Below are positions 17,475 to 26,624 of a stretch of DNA of 64,000 nt, piece by piece. The notes under the pieces were generated by a model, which saw only the letters and a list, made by a program, of their open reading frames with translations, searched no databases and had not been told where the DNA came from. The first letter of the stretch is position 1. Each line of letters opens with the position of its first letter. This DNA comes from Desulfitobacterium sp050251735 (GTDB lineage: Bacteria; Bacillota; Desulfitobacteriia; Desulfitobacteriales; Desulfitobacteriaceae). Both the position numbers and the translations under genes were made by a program. The stretch lies in contig JBFWMF010000006.1 in the NCBI GenBank assembly GCA_050251735.1, positions 80,590-144,589 of the forward strand, read 5' to 3'.

Positions 17475-18062
17475 ATGAGTAAAGATCAAAACAGTAAAAA
17501 AGAGAGATTTTCCCAACCAGAAAAGAAAAGTAAAGCTCCTCTCATCGGCGGTATGATTATTCTTGGAGTAGCGATTATCGCTGGAAGCTTCTTCTTAACA
17601 GGCAATAATAAGTCGGACTCTGATCGATTCGCCACTGCAACTGTTGGCCAAACCGTTGATTATAGTGGACCGACTCCCCTCCAACAAGTTAAAGTTGGCC
17701 CTGTAAAGGCGGAAAATGGTAAAGTGGTGATTTCGACTCTATCGGAACTTAAGGATAAGAAATTTATCTATACGCAATATCAAGCCGGAGGTAAAGCTCT
17801 TCCACTCACAGCATTGGTTCGCCCCGATGGTAGCGTCGTAGTGGCTGTCAGCATCTGTGAACCTTGCAACAGTGATTCTTTCAGGATTGAAGGAGATATA
17901 ATCGTTTGCAATGCTTGTAATACTAAGTGGGAATTAGATTCCTTCAAAGGAATTGGCGGGGGATGCACCGACTATCCACCTGATCTTTTAGTCTATACTC
18001 AAAACGGAGACAAACTGGAAGTGGATCAAGCTGTTTTGGATGCTTGGAAGCCAAGAGTTTAA
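17475..18062 (+). CDS. DUF2318 (FtrD-like) membrane-anchored metal protein
   Basis: This 195-residue protein has one N-terminal membrane anchor (about residues 24-42) and an outside domain. The Cys pattern CEPCNSDS ... CNACNTKW ... GIGGGCTDYPPDLL is the DUF2318/FtrD signature, thought to bind Fe-S or other metal. Related proteins occur in FtrABCD and Campylobacter P19-type iron uptake clusters beside FtsX-like permeases and an ABC ATPase, as here, but no Ftr1 permease or P19 protein is encoded nearby. The upstream TTCAT repeats suggest control by the divergent two-component system. Confidence 0.82.
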   Translation: MSKDQNSKKERFSQPEKKSKAPLIGGMIILGVAIIAGSFFLTGNNKSDSDRFATATVGQTVDYSGPTPLQQVKVGPVKAENGKVVISTLSELKDKKFIYTQYQAGGKALPLTALVRPDGSVVVAVSICEPCNSDSFRIEGDIIVCNACNTKWELDSFKGIGGGCTDYPPDLLVYTQNGDKLEVDQAVLDAWKPRV

Positions 18063-18112
18063 TATCTTGGTGCTATAAGATGAAGACCTCAGCTGCTTAG
18101 GAGGAGAATCAA

Positions 18113-18811
18113 TTGAGTCTAATCAAAGTGGATAATGTATCAAAAACCTATCAAGGTGGAGAGGGAGCTGTTCATGCTCTAAAGAATATCAATCTCGAGG
18201 TGACCCAAGGCCAGTTTCTGGCCTTGCTTGGTCCTTCGGGGTCAGGGAAGAGTACTTTGCTCAGTATTCTAGGGGCATTGAATCCACCTACCCGAGGACA
18301 GGTTTTAATCGATGATATTTCTGTATATGGATTGGATGAGGAGAGACGATCTGATTTTCGCCATGAATATATTGGCTTTGTCTTTCAACAATATCAGTTA
18401 ATTCCGTATCTCACAGCTTTAGAAAATGTGATGCTTCCCTTAGCCATAACCAAGTATTCGGATAAGGAGCAAAGGGAGATGGCCCAAAGGGTATTAGAGA
18501 AGGTGGGATTGGGCCAAAAATCTATGCGTTTACCTAACCAACTTTCTGGAGGAGAACAAAACCGGGTGGCTATTGCTCGTGCCATAGTTAACGAGCCTGT
18601 TCTTCTTTTTGCAGATGAACCCACGGGAAGTCTAGATAGCAAAACAGCGAAGGAAATCCTAGAGCTTTTCCAGGCCTTGAACAGGGATGGACAGACCATT
18701 ATTATGGTAACCCATAACTTAGAGAATCTTGCTTATGTTTCCCATTCAGTGCAAATTCGGGATGGGATAATCGAGAAGAACCCTGAGCCAGTAGTCGGTG
18801 GTGCAGTATGA
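18113..18811 (+). CDS. ABC transporter ATP-binding protein (MacB/LolD type)
   Basis: This 232-residue ATPase has Walker A GPSGSGKST, Q-loop FVFQQYQLIPYLTALENV, signature LSGGEQNRVAIARAI and Walker B LLFADEPTGSLD. It belongs to the MacB/LolD/FtsE branch, which works with FtsX-type permeases. It starts at TTG 18113 with GGAGGAG upstream and overlaps the first permease gene by 4 nt (ATGA). Confidence 0.93.
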   Translation: MSLIKVDNVSKTYQGGEGAVHALKNINLEVTQGQFLALLGPSGSGKSTLLSILGALNPPTRGQVLIDDISVYGLDEERRSDFRHEYIGFVFQQYQLIPYLTALENVMLPLAITKYSDKEQREMAQRVLEKVGLGQKSMRLPNQLSGGEQNRVAIARAIVNEPVLLFADEPTGSLDSKTAKEILELFQALNRDGQTIIMVTHNLENLAYVSHSVQIRDGIIEKNPEPVVGGAV

Positions 18812-19968
18812 AGATCCTTGACATTTCCTTAGGAAATCTAAAAAGGCGCAAGCTGCGTTCTTTTTTGCTTCTATTAAGTATTATCATCGGCGTTTCTTCC
18901 AGCGTCTTTCTCTTTACCACCACCCGCTCTATGGAACAGGATGTCGCTGATAAAATCGACCAGTTTGGTTCGAACCTTCTGATCCTGCCAAAAGCGGGCG
19001 AAACCTTATCCTTTGGCGGTGTAACCGTGGGGACAAGCTCAGGTACAGAGCTGGACATGTCCATGATTCCCTTGATGAAAACGATTAAAAATAAGGAGAC
19101 CCTAGCAACAATATCGCCAAAATTACTAGCTGAAGCAACCATTCAAGATAAAAAGGTACTTCTCGTAGGGGTACAATTTGCCGATGAGCTTCGTCTCAAG
19201 AAATGGTGGAAGATTGATGGTTTAGAGGCGGGACAACTTCCTGAAGTCAATGAAATTCTAATCGGAAGTGAAGTGGCTCGTATCCTAAAGCTAAGCCCTC
19301 AGCAGCTTGTCCAAATTAAGGGTCAGGAATTTCGAGTAGGCGGAATTATCCAACCTACCGGGTCTATTGAAAACGATCAGGCCATTTTTATGGACTTAAC
19401 CACTTTGCAAAAGGCAGAGAACAAGCCCACAGCCATTAATCTTATCGAAGCAGCTGTTCTTTGCTACACCTGTCCAATCGAAGATGTAACGATGCAACTG
19501 AGTGAAACATTGCCAGAAGCTAAAGTAACGGCTCTACAATCCACTTTAGAGTCACGGGATGATACTGTTCAGCAATTCAGCCTTTTCGCTACGATCATTT
19601 CAGTAATCTTACTGATTACCAGTGGATTTGTGGTCGCCATGTCTATGATTTCAGCTGTAAAAGAGCGAACTCGGGATATCGGTGTCCTTCGAGCCATCGG
19701 CTTTAGGAAAAAGCACATTCTGCGCATGTTTCTATACGAAGTAAGCTTGGTTAGTGTGCTGGGTGGTTTAATTGGATTCGGACTAGGAATGGGATTAGCC
19801 ATGAATTTTGGATCCTCCCTAGCCCAAATGACCGTTCAGGTCCCATTTCAGCCTATCCTCGTCCTATACTCCATCCTGGCTGCCTCGGGAATCAGCCTTA
19901 TAGCAAGTATCTATCCTGCCTGGAAGGCGACCAAGCTTGATCCTGTAGAAGCTTTACGTTACTTCTAA
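18808..19968 (+). CDS. FtsX/MacB-type ABC permease, paralog 1
   Basis: This 386-residue protein has one N-terminal TM helix (about 18-38), a large outside domain and three C-terminal helices with the FtsX core (TRDIGVLRAIGFRKKHILRMFLYE; ending SIYPAWKATKLDPVEALRYF). It is a paralog of the next gene: both share WWKIDG in the outside domain. The outside domain has a single CYTCP motif that could bind metal or form a disulfide. MacB-type pairs often move or stress-couple envelope cargo rather than act as importers. Confidence 0.88.
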   Translation: MKILDISLGNLKRRKLRSFLLLLSIIIGVSSSVFLFTTTRSMEQDVADKIDQFGSNLLILPKAGETLSFGGVTVGTSSGTELDMSMIPLMKTIKNKETLATISPKLLAEATIQDKKVLLVGVQFADELRLKKWWKIDGLEAGQLPEVNEILIGSEVARILKLSPQQLVQIKGQEFRVGGIIQPTGSIENDQAIFMDLTTLQKAENKPTAINLIEAAVLCYTCPIEDVTMQLSETLPEAKVTALQSTLESRDDTVQQFSLFATIISVILLITSGFVVAMSMISAVKERTRDIGVLRAIGFRKKHILRMFLYEVSLVSVLGGLIGFGLGMGLAMNFGSSLAQMTVQVPFQPILVLYSILAASGISLIASIYPAWKATKLDPVEALRYF

Positions 19969-19980
19969 TCGGAGGTTACT

Positions 19981-21117
19981 ATGACACTTAATCATATCGC
20001 CCTGCAAAATCTGAGAAGAAGACCCGGAAAAACGCTATTTCTCGTCTTAACCTTTGCCTTTATCGTCGCAACGATTTCTGCCTTAACCATCCTTGCTTTG
20101 GGGATGAAGGAGGACTTACAAGGTCGCTTAACAGAGTACGGTGCCAATGTCGTCATTAGCCCACGCACTGAGCAACTGAACTTAAGCTATGGTGGATTAT
20201 CTGTCTCCAGTGTAGAATATGAGGTCAAGAAGCTTGATTCTAGTACTGTGGATGTTATAACCAAACAGATGGGTGAAGCGGTAACCATCGCTCCTAAGGT
20301 GATCGGCTCACTTGAGTCCCCAGAAAAACTCTACATGGTTGTTGGGGTGGACTTTGATCAGGAACTCAAGATTAAGCCCTGGTGGAAGATTGATGGTAAG
20401 GTTCCAAAGGATAATGAAATCGTCGTTGGCTTACAGTTAGCTATGAATTCAAATCTCCAGGTCGGTGATACCGTGGATTTAGGTAAGGCTAAATACCCTA
20501 TAGTGGGAATCATGGCAGAAACCGGAGGGTCAGAGGATCAAGGAGTTTTTACCACGATTAATACGGCTCGGTCCCTGACTGGGATCACTACAGAATGGTC
20601 CTTAATTGAACTCAACACGCTGGATACAGCGCAAACCGCGGCGCAATTATCTCCTTTATTACCTGAGGCGAATGTGACTGAAGTGACTCAGATTGTTCAA
20701 GGTTCTAAAGAAAGTGTAGAACGCTTTACTAGCTTCTCCTGGACTATTTCCTTAGCTATGGGGTTAATCGGAGCTTTAGTGATTATCGTGACCCTAGCGG
20801 GAAATGTCAATGATCGAGCTCGTGAACTTGGTGTGCTTCGGGCTATTGGTTTTCGCCAAAAGCATATTCTTACCTTGTTTGGCCGGGAAGCATTGATCGT
20901 TAGCCTTGCGGGAAGTCTGCTGGGCTATATCGTAGGACTATTTGTTCCTTTAATCATCGGACCGCTTTTAGGATATAATTCTTTCATCTTCTCGACCCAT
21001 CTAGGGCTAGGAAGTGCCCTAGTGGTTGCTTCTCTATTAATAGGAATGGTGGCAATGATATACCCTGCTTGGAGAACACTGAAATTAGATCTACAGGATG
21101 TGCTTAAGTATATATAA
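19981..21117 (+). CDS. FtsX/MacB-type ABC permease, paralog 2
   Basis: This 378-residue protein has the same topology as its neighbour, with RARELGVLRAIGFRQKHILTLFGREALIVSLAGS and the terminal MIYPAWRTLKLDLQDVLKYI. It shares the KPWWKIDGKVP element with paralog 1 but lacks the CYTCP motif. It lies 12 nt downstream with its own GGAGG site. The two proteins likely form a heterodimeric permease with the upstream ATPase. Confidence 0.88.
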   Translation: MTLNHIALQNLRRRPGKTLFLVLTFAFIVATISALTILALGMKEDLQGRLTEYGANVVISPRTEQLNLSYGGLSVSSVEYEVKKLDSSTVDVITKQMGEAVTIAPKVIGSLESPEKLYMVVGVDFDQELKIKPWWKIDGKVPKDNEIVVGLQLAMNSNLQVGDTVDLGKAKYPIVGIMAETGGSEDQGVFTTINTARSLTGITTEWSLIELNTLDTAQTAAQLSPLLPEANVTEVTQIVQGSKESVERFTSFSWTISLAMGLIGALVIIVTLAGNVNDRARELGVLRAIGFRQKHILTLFGREALIVSLAGSLLGYIVGLFVPLIIGPLLGYNSFIFSTHLGLGSALVVASLLIGMVAMIYPAWRTLKLDLQDVLKYI

Positions 21118-21133
21118 GTGATGTGATCATATT

Positions 21134-21517
21134 ATGAAAAAGCTTGAGAAGCTTCTTATCATCGGCGTTTTACTCATAAGTGTTGTTTCACTTGGGGCTA
21201 TGGCACTGGCGAAAACGGAGTATCAAGACGCTAATATTGTAATTGTCGTTGAAAACGAGGTTGAACAAAGAATCCCCCTCGAGGTTCAAGAACAAAGTCA
21301 AACGTATGAGTTTAAGTTTAGAGACAAAACTGGTTTTATCGAAGTGAAAAATGGCAGAGTAAGAATGCAGGAGATGGATAAGGAAATCTGTCCAAAAGGC
21401 ATTTGTTCAGATACCGGATGGATCGATAGTACGAACCAAGCCATTGTTTGTTTGCCCAATAAAATTATTGTCACCATTCAAGGGATGGATGATTATTCAA
21501 GGGAGGAAATACTTTAA
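21134..21517 (+). CDS. NusG domain II-containing exported protein
   Basis: This 127-residue protein has an N-terminal hydrophobic signal or anchor (residues 7-25) and then a NusG_II-type beta domain. The hallmark MDKEICPKGICSDTGWID ... QAIVCLPNKIIVTI is that of exported NusG_II proteins found near Fe-S and electron-transfer genes. The two CP/C pairs (CPKGIC) may bind metal or be redox active. It is the last gene of the DUF2318/ABC operon and a terminator follows, so it probably serves that system. Confidence 0.82.
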   Translation: MKKLEKLLIIGVLLISVVSLGAMALAKTEYQDANIVIVVENEVEQRIPLEVQEQSQTYEFKFRDKTGFIEVKNGRVRMQEMDKEICPKGICSDTGWIDSTNQAIVCLPNKIIVTIQGMDDYSREEIL

Positions 21518-21555
21518 AAGATATTTCCGAAGTTTTCAAAACGCTATCCAAGATT

Positions 21556-21610
21556 TAACACCTCAAGATTAGGATCTAACATGTTAGAATATCTAGGGGT
21601 GTTATTTTTG
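21556..21610 (+). terminator. Terminator of the DUF2318/ABC operon
   Basis: TAACACC pairs with GGTGTTA across a long loop, which itself contains a TAACATGTTA dyad, and TTTTTG follows. Confidence 0.65.
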
Positions 21611-21752
21611 TTTCATTTCAGCGAGAATAACGACCTTGCATACTTTCTTCCAGTATAAGGACAATTAGCGACTTCGCCTTTATTAGATGAGTGATCAAAA
21701 GCTTGGCGAAGCCGGGTTTTCTTTACGCCAAAACGCAGTAAGAGGTGAAATA

Positions 21753-22658
21753 GTGAAACGAGTACTTATCCTATTCTTCACACTTATTATGTTTATCTTT
21801 TCAAATGAAATACAAATAACGTATGCTCGATTTATAGAAGCTGAACAGGTTTCTCATTATCTGAATATGACGGAAGGCTATATAAGGAAGACTGAGATTG
21901 AAAATTGGATAGGGAGCTTACCTTTACCAGATGAATCTAGTATAAAATTACAGGTCACCGATAAGATTACGTTTGTTGCCGGTGACGCTGGGATTACTGA
22001 AACTGAGCTTAGCGACTATACCACAATTATTAAAGAGATTTCCTTGCCCACTTTAAAAGACAAGCTCAAGCTATTACCGGTCAAGAAGGTTACTATTACT
22101 TTGTTTACCACATCTGAATCTTATGGGCAGGCTCTCCTTCGAGCTGGGATTGCCTCATCAGATGTCACGGCGATTGTTAAAAGCTCAGGTGGCATTACCT
22201 TGAATTCTTCCATTTGGATTCCCCTCTATAATTTGGAGGGTAAAGGCGAAATTACTAATGCTCTAACCCATGAATTGACTCATGTCATGTTGAACCAAGC
22301 AGGCGTTGCTAGCAAACTGCCATTATGGTTAAATGAGGGGACAGCCTGGGTTACGGGGCTTGCAGCCCATGAAGTAGCCGATTCCTTTCAGGCCAAAGTA
22401 GAAACGGTGGCGTTGAGAGAAAGCATTCAGAATCTAGCGGAAAAGGGTGAGCTCTTACCTTTAGATAACACTGAGCAAAGCTTATATTATCTTGAAGCTC
22501 AAAGTTTTTTAGCCACAGATGCACTAATCAAAAAGTATGGCTTAGAAACCTTTCAAGAGTTTCTCAACCAAACTCGCAATAACGATGTTGAGTATAGCTT
22601 TGAACAGACTTTTAAACTTCCTCTCTACGAATATGAGAAGTCCTCTAAGAGAGAATAG
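21753..22658 (+). CDS. Exported peptidase MA-like metallopeptidase
   Basis: This 301-residue gluzincin-type protease has a signal peptide (VKRVLILFFTLIMFIFSNEI...YA). The zinc motif is HELTHVMLNQ, followed about 20 residues later by LPLWLNEGTAWVTG, supplying the third ligand Glu, as in peptidase MA-like domains. I chose GTG 21753, because AGAGGTG lies just upstream and it yields a proper signal peptide; the longer frame from 21687 has no ribosome site. It is monocistronic. Substrate unknown. Confidence 0.83.
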   Translation: MKRVLILFFTLIMFIFSNEIQITYARFIEAEQVSHYLNMTEGYIRKTEIENWIGSLPLPDESSIKLQVTDKITFVAGDAGITETELSDYTTIIKEISLPTLKDKLKLLPVKKVTITLFTTSESYGQALLRAGIASSDVTAIVKSSGGITLNSSIWIPLYNLEGKGEITNALTHELTHVMLNQAGVASKLPLWLNEGTAWVTGLAAHEVADSFQAKVETVALRESIQNLAEKGELLPLDNTEQSLYYLEAQSFLATDALIKKYGLETFQEFLNQTRNNDVEYSFEQTFKLPLYEYEKSSKRE

Positions 22659-22698
22659 CTGAATAATGAAAGAAAGTTGCGTAGCATAGGTTCACAAA

Positions 22699-22746
22699 AT
22701 GAGTATTCTTGTGGTAGTTTTGCCAATAAGAATACTCATTTTTTAT
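22699..22746 (+). terminator. Terminator after the metallopeptidase gene
   Basis: AATGAGTATTCTT and its exact complement form a 13-bp stem followed by TTTTATTTG. Confidence 0.85.
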
Positions 22747-22798
22747 TTGAACATCCATCTTGTTGAAATTGCTATTCTAATTTTATCGCTCTTTTATA

Positions 22799-22827
22799 TT
22801 GACTAAACCAATAGGATTTGTTAATAT
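22799..22827 (+). promoter_or_regulatory. SigA-type promoter of the ABC/cysK cluster
   Basis: TTGACT (22799-22804) and TAATAT (22822-22827) are separated by 17 bp, about 70 bp before the first gene. No sulfur-type riboswitch was seen in the short leader. Confidence 0.7.
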
Positions 22828-22895
22828 TCAAAGAGAGATTAAAAACAAAACCAAGCGGAATAGTACGATTTAGTAAAATACAGAAGGTGATCAAC

Positions 22896-23735
22896 ATGGC
22901 CATACAGATTAAGGGCATAGGCAAAAGCTTTCCCCAAAATGGGAAACAAACGAATGTCTTGGTGGATGTAAATCTTACCGTAAACGATGGGGACTTTGTC
23001 TCTTTGCTGGGACCTTCGGGATGTGGTAAATCAACCTTGCTCAACATCATTGCTGGGTTAGAGAAATCTACTCTGGGGGAAGTTATTGTGGATCAGCAAG
23101 TCGTAACGGGCCCAGCTAGTGATCGAGTGATGGTCTTCCAGGAAGCTGCTCTCTTTCCTTGGTTATCGGTTATCGATAATGTTATGTTTGGGTTGAAAAT
23201 CAAGGGCGTTTCTTCAAAGCAAGCTGAAGAAATGGCTCAAGAAACGTTGAAGATGGTGCATTTAGGTCGCTTTACGAAAGCCCATCCCCATGAATTATCT
23301 GGAGGGATGAAACAACGAGTAGCCATTGCACGGGCTTTGGTCATGAATCCTAAATACCTTCTCATGGATGAACCCTTTGGTGCCTTAGATGAGCAAACCA
23401 AGCTTCTCCTTCACAGTGAGTTACAAGATATTTGGCAGAAGACAAAAAAGACGATCATCTTTGTAACCCATAGTATCCACGAAGCAGTTCAGCTATCCAA
23501 TCGTATTGTATTGTTAGGTACACGGCCGGGACGGATTATTAAGGAATTTGCTATTCCTTATTCTCAACCTAGAGGTAAAAATGATCCCAACTTGACCTAT
23601 ATCGAAGGACAGATCTTTGATGACTTAAAAGTAGAAATAGAAAAGGTCATGCAGGAGGAGGTGGACCATGATTACCACGTTACGCCGAATCGTCTTCCTT
23701 GGAGCTCTGATCGGGATATGGGAAGTCATATTTAA
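22896..23735 (+). CDS. ABC transporter ATP-binding protein, nitrate/sulfonate/taurine type
   Basis: This 279-residue ATPase is of the SsuB/TauB/NrtD family: Walker A GPSGCGKST, signature LSGGMKQRVAIARAL, Walker B LLMDEPFGALDEQTK. I set the start at ATG 22896, preceded by GAAGGTGA; the longer frame from 22818 overlaps the promoter. The C terminus overlaps the permease gene by 68 nt, longer than usual. Company with cysK suggests organosulfur (sulfonate) uptake. Confidence 0.9.
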   Translation: MAIQIKGIGKSFPQNGKQTNVLVDVNLTVNDGDFVSLLGPSGCGKSTLLNIIAGLEKSTLGEVIVDQQVVTGPASDRVMVFQEAALFPWLSVIDNVMFGLKIKGVSSKQAEEMAQETLKMVHLGRFTKAHPHELSGGMKQRVAIARALVMNPKYLLMDEPFGALDEQTKLLLHSELQDIWQKTKKTIIFVTHSIHEAVQLSNRIVLLGTRPGRIIKEFAIPYSQPRGKNDPNLTYIEGQIFDDLKVEIEKVMQEEVDHDYHVTPNRLPWSSDRDMGSHI

Positions 23736-24426
23736 ACTAGGGATTTGGCCTCCTTATATGTTTCCTTCCCCCTTTACCGTTGCCCAAACTCTTATGCATG
23801 GATTTCAAGACGGCAGTTTCATCATTGCACTGAAGGCCAGCTTTCAGCGGTTGTTAATAGGTTATGGTTTAGCTATTGGGATCGGGGTTTTACTCGGGGT
23901 TAGTATTACTAAGTTTAAAATTATTAATGAAACGGTTGGAATGCTGGTTATTGGGCTGCAAAGTGTACCAAGCATCGTCTGGTTACCACTTGCACTGCTC
24001 TGGTTTGGGATGTCTGAAACAGCCATTATCTTTATTGTTACTCTAGGTGGTACCTGGACGATGACAACCAATACAGCGACGGGGATCCGCAACGTTCAAC
24101 CGGTTTTGACACGGGTAGCAAGGACTATGGGTGCCTCAGGTTGGCAGCTTTTCGTGAAAGTCACCTTACCGGCCTCAGTTCCTTACCTGATAACAGGGAT
24201 GCGTCTAGCATGGGCCTTTGCTTGGCGAGCGCTTATGGCTGGAGAATTGATCGGCAGTGGAAGCGGGTTGGGTCAAATGTTGACCTTTGGACGAGATGTA
24301 GGGAACATGAGTTTAGTTCTCTCGATTATGGTCATTATTGCCGTGATTGGTATGATATTAGATAATCTTTTATTCCAAAGGATTGAAAGAAATGTGTTGA
24401 CTCGTTGGGGGTTAGCGAAGACATAA
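23668..24426 (+). CDS. ABC transporter permease, nitrate/sulfonate/taurine type
   Basis: This 252-residue permease has about six TM helices and the EAA loop ARTMGASGWQLFVKVTLPASVPYLITG. ATG 23668 has a strong GGAGGAGG site 6 nt upstream and lies within the end of the ATPase gene (68-nt overlap in another frame), so translation may be coupled. It is family SsuC/TauC. Confidence 0.9.
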   Translation: MITTLRRIVFLGALIGIWEVIFKLGIWPPYMFPSPFTVAQTLMHGFQDGSFIIALKASFQRLLIGYGLAIGIGVLLGVSITKFKIINETVGMLVIGLQSVPSIVWLPLALLWFGMSETAIIFIVTLGGTWTMTTNTATGIRNVQPVLTRVARTMGASGWQLFVKVTLPASVPYLITGMRLAWAFAWRALMAGELIGSGSGLGQMLTFGRDVGNMSLVLSIMVIIAVIGMILDNLLFQRIERNVLTRWGLAKT

Positions 24427-24541
24427 ATAATCTCAAGGTTATTTAAAAAGATAAGAAAAATGAACCCATTGTGGCAGTTATTCCTAAGATAATAGATCAA
24501 TAAAAACAATAAAATGAATGTAAGTGGAGGAAGAAACCTTT

Positions 24542-25570
24542 ATGAAACTCAATCTAAAGAAAATCAAACGCCCCTTAGCACTTATCCTAGCAAGCTCCTT
24601 AGTATTTTTGGCGGGCTGCGGAACCACGAAAACTACCTCGGAAATCAGCGAATTATCTAGTGTTAAACTCGGCTATTTCCCCAACGTCACCCATGCTTCA
24701 GCCATGATTGGTGTTGAGAAGGGTTTCTTTAAAGATGAGCTCGGAGAAAGAGTAACATTAGAAACCACCCAATTCCCCAATGGATCACTTCTTATGGATG
24801 CATTGAGTACGGGGCAAATCGATATCGGTTACGTAGGACCTGAGCCAGCGATTACCCGCTACTTGCAAGGTGGAGATGTGGTTGTCCTCTCCGGAGCTGC
24901 CAATGGGGGTAACGTGGTTGTCGCAGCGAAAGACTCTAACATCAACAGCATCAAGGATCTAGATGGAAAAATTGTTGCCACACCTTCTAGGGCTTGCACC
25001 CATGACATTTCTTTACAGATCTTAATGCATGAGCAAGGCCTAAAGATGGAAAGTCAAGGGGGAAAGGTTAAGCAAGTAACCCAAAAGCCTGCCGATATGA
25101 TGACCCTGTTCCAACAAAAGCAACTGGATGCGGCTGTAGTTTCAGAACCATGGGCTGCTCAAATGGAAGCAAAAGTAGGGGCAAAAGTGATTGTGGAAGC
25201 CCAAGATATGCCCTGGGATGGCAAATTACCCAGTACAGTTCTCGTTGCCTCGAAGAAGTTTGTGAGTGAAAATCCAGAGATTGTTAAAGCTATTCTTAGA
25301 GGTCATGTGGCTGCGGTAGATTTTGTAAAAGCAAGCCCCGATGAAGCTATTAAGTTAACACAAAAGAACTTAGCCGAATTGGCTAAGCAAGAATTACCTT
25401 TAGATGTCTTGGAAAAGTCCTTTGCAAGAACTGAAATAACTTACGAGGTCGATGGAAATATCCTCAATGAGATGGAACAATGGTCGAAAGATCTTGGACT
25501 AGTCCAAGGCAATACGGATGTAACTGGCTTAGTCGATCTTACCTTGCTGAATGAAGTTCTCGGAAAATAG
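24542..25570 (+). CDS. ABC transporter substrate-binding lipoprotein, SsuA/NrtA type
   Basis: This 342-residue lipoprotein (signal MKLNLKKIKRPLALILASS, lipobox VFLAGCG) has the NMT1/SsuA-type fold: KLGYFPNVTHASAMIGVEKGFF near the N terminus and TQFPNGSLLMDALSTGQIDIGYVGPEPAI. It is the periplasm-side receptor of the adjacent ABC importer. The GPEP motif and the downstream cysK favour an aliphatic sulfonate or similar sulfur compound, without proof. ATG 24542 is used, with GTGGAGGAAG upstream. Confidence 0.87.
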   Translation: MKLNLKKIKRPLALILASSLVFLAGCGTTKTTSEISELSSVKLGYFPNVTHASAMIGVEKGFFKDELGERVTLETTQFPNGSLLMDALSTGQIDIGYVGPEPAITRYLQGGDVVVLSGAANGGNVVVAAKDSNINSIKDLDGKIVATPSRACTHDISLQILMHEQGLKMESQGGKVKQVTQKPADMMTLFQQKQLDAAVVSEPWAAQMEAKVGAKVIVEAQDMPWDGKLPSTVLVASKKFVSENPEIVKAILRGHVAAVDFVKASPDEAIKLTQKNLAELAKQELPLDVLEKSFARTEITYEVDGNILNEMEQWSKDLGLVQGNTDVTGLVDLTLLNEVLGK

Positions 25571-25613
25571 ATTTTATTAGAAATATTTACCCGTCAAAGA
25601 AGGAATTCTGATT

Positions 25614-26534
25614 ATGAAAGTCGTAGAGAGTATTACTGAACTTATTGGGAGAACACCGATTGTCAAATTAAATCACTTGCCCTCAATAAAGGGGGCTGAA
25701 GTTTTCGTGAAGTTGGAAAATTTCAATCCTAGTGGGAGTGTAAAGGACAGAGCCGCTTTAAATATGATACTAGAGGCGGAAAAAGATGGTTTACTAAAGC
25801 CGGGGGCGACGATTGTCGAGCCTACCAGTGGCAACACAGGCATTGGCTTAGCTATGGTCGCTGCAGCCAGGGGTTATCGGACCATCCTTGTCATGCCGGA
25901 TACCATGACAAAGGAAAGGATCGCGATCCTCAAGGCTTATGGAGCAGAAGTTGCACTCACTCCGGGAGCAGAGCGGATGTCCGGTTCAATTAAGAAGGCT
26001 CAGGAAATTATGGCTGAAATCCCAGGAAGCTTTATGCCCAATCAATTTGAGAATTATTACAACCCAGAGATTCATCGGCGTACAACTGCCTTAGAGATAA
26101 TCGAGCAGATGGAGGGTCAGCTGGATGCTCTCGTCTGTACTGCTGGTACAGGTGGAACCATAACTGGTACTGGAGAGGTTCTCAAGGAAAGGATTTCTGG
26201 AATCCAAATCTTTGTTGTTGAACCCGAGACCTCTCCGGTCCTTTCGGGAGGAGAACCGGGACCCCATGGTATTCCTGGGACAGGGCCTGGCTTTATTCCA
26301 GCTACTCTTAATACAGGGGTCTATGACGAAATTATACTCATATCGGATCAAGATGCTGCCCAAACCACCCGGGATTTGGCAAGACGTGAGGGCATCTTTG
26401 TAGGTGTCTCGGCAGGGGCTGCCGTTCATACCGCTCTGGCTGTTGCGAAAAAGCTAGGTAAGGGTAAGCGCGTTTTGGCTATAGCACCTGATACTGGAGA
26501 GAGGTATCTAAGTACTTCTGTTTTTGACTTGTAG
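25614..26534 (+). CDS. cysK: Cysteine synthase (O-acetylserine sulfhydrylase)
   Basis: This 306-residue fold-II PLP enzyme forms cysteine from O-acetylserine and sulfide. The PLP lysine is in PSGSVKDRAALNMI (about residue 42), the phosphate loop is TAGTGGTITGTGE, and the substrate loop is PTSGNTGIGLAM. The C-terminal VGVSAGAAVHTAL is also typical. It lies about 40 nt after the transporter genes, so imported sulfur may feed into cysteine. Confidence 0.95.
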   Translation: MKVVESITELIGRTPIVKLNHLPSIKGAEVFVKLENFNPSGSVKDRAALNMILEAEKDGLLKPGATIVEPTSGNTGIGLAMVAAARGYRTILVMPDTMTKERIAILKAYGAEVALTPGAERMSGSIKKAQEIMAEIPGSFMPNQFENYYNPEIHRRTTALEIIEQMEGQLDALVCTAGTGGTITGTGEVLKERISGIQIFVVEPETSPVLSGGEPGPHGIPGTGPGFIPATLNTGVYDEIILISDQDAAQTTRDLARREGIFVGVSAGAAVHTALAVAKKLGKGKRVLAIAPDTGERYLSTSVFDL

Positions 26535-26624
26535 TTAATCTATGGTAGTTTGTCCTAATGATCCCAGCTAAACAAACTTTTTAACATACTTATGAAAAAT
26601 ATCAGAGGAGGCTGGCAGCAGATA

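Noticed and set aside
21611..21752. Possible riboswitch in the leader of the metallopeptidase gene (GGCGAAGCCGGGTT region)
   Set aside because: I compared it with c-di-GMP-I, ZTP, THF, glycine and cobalamin cores by eye and found no ordered match.
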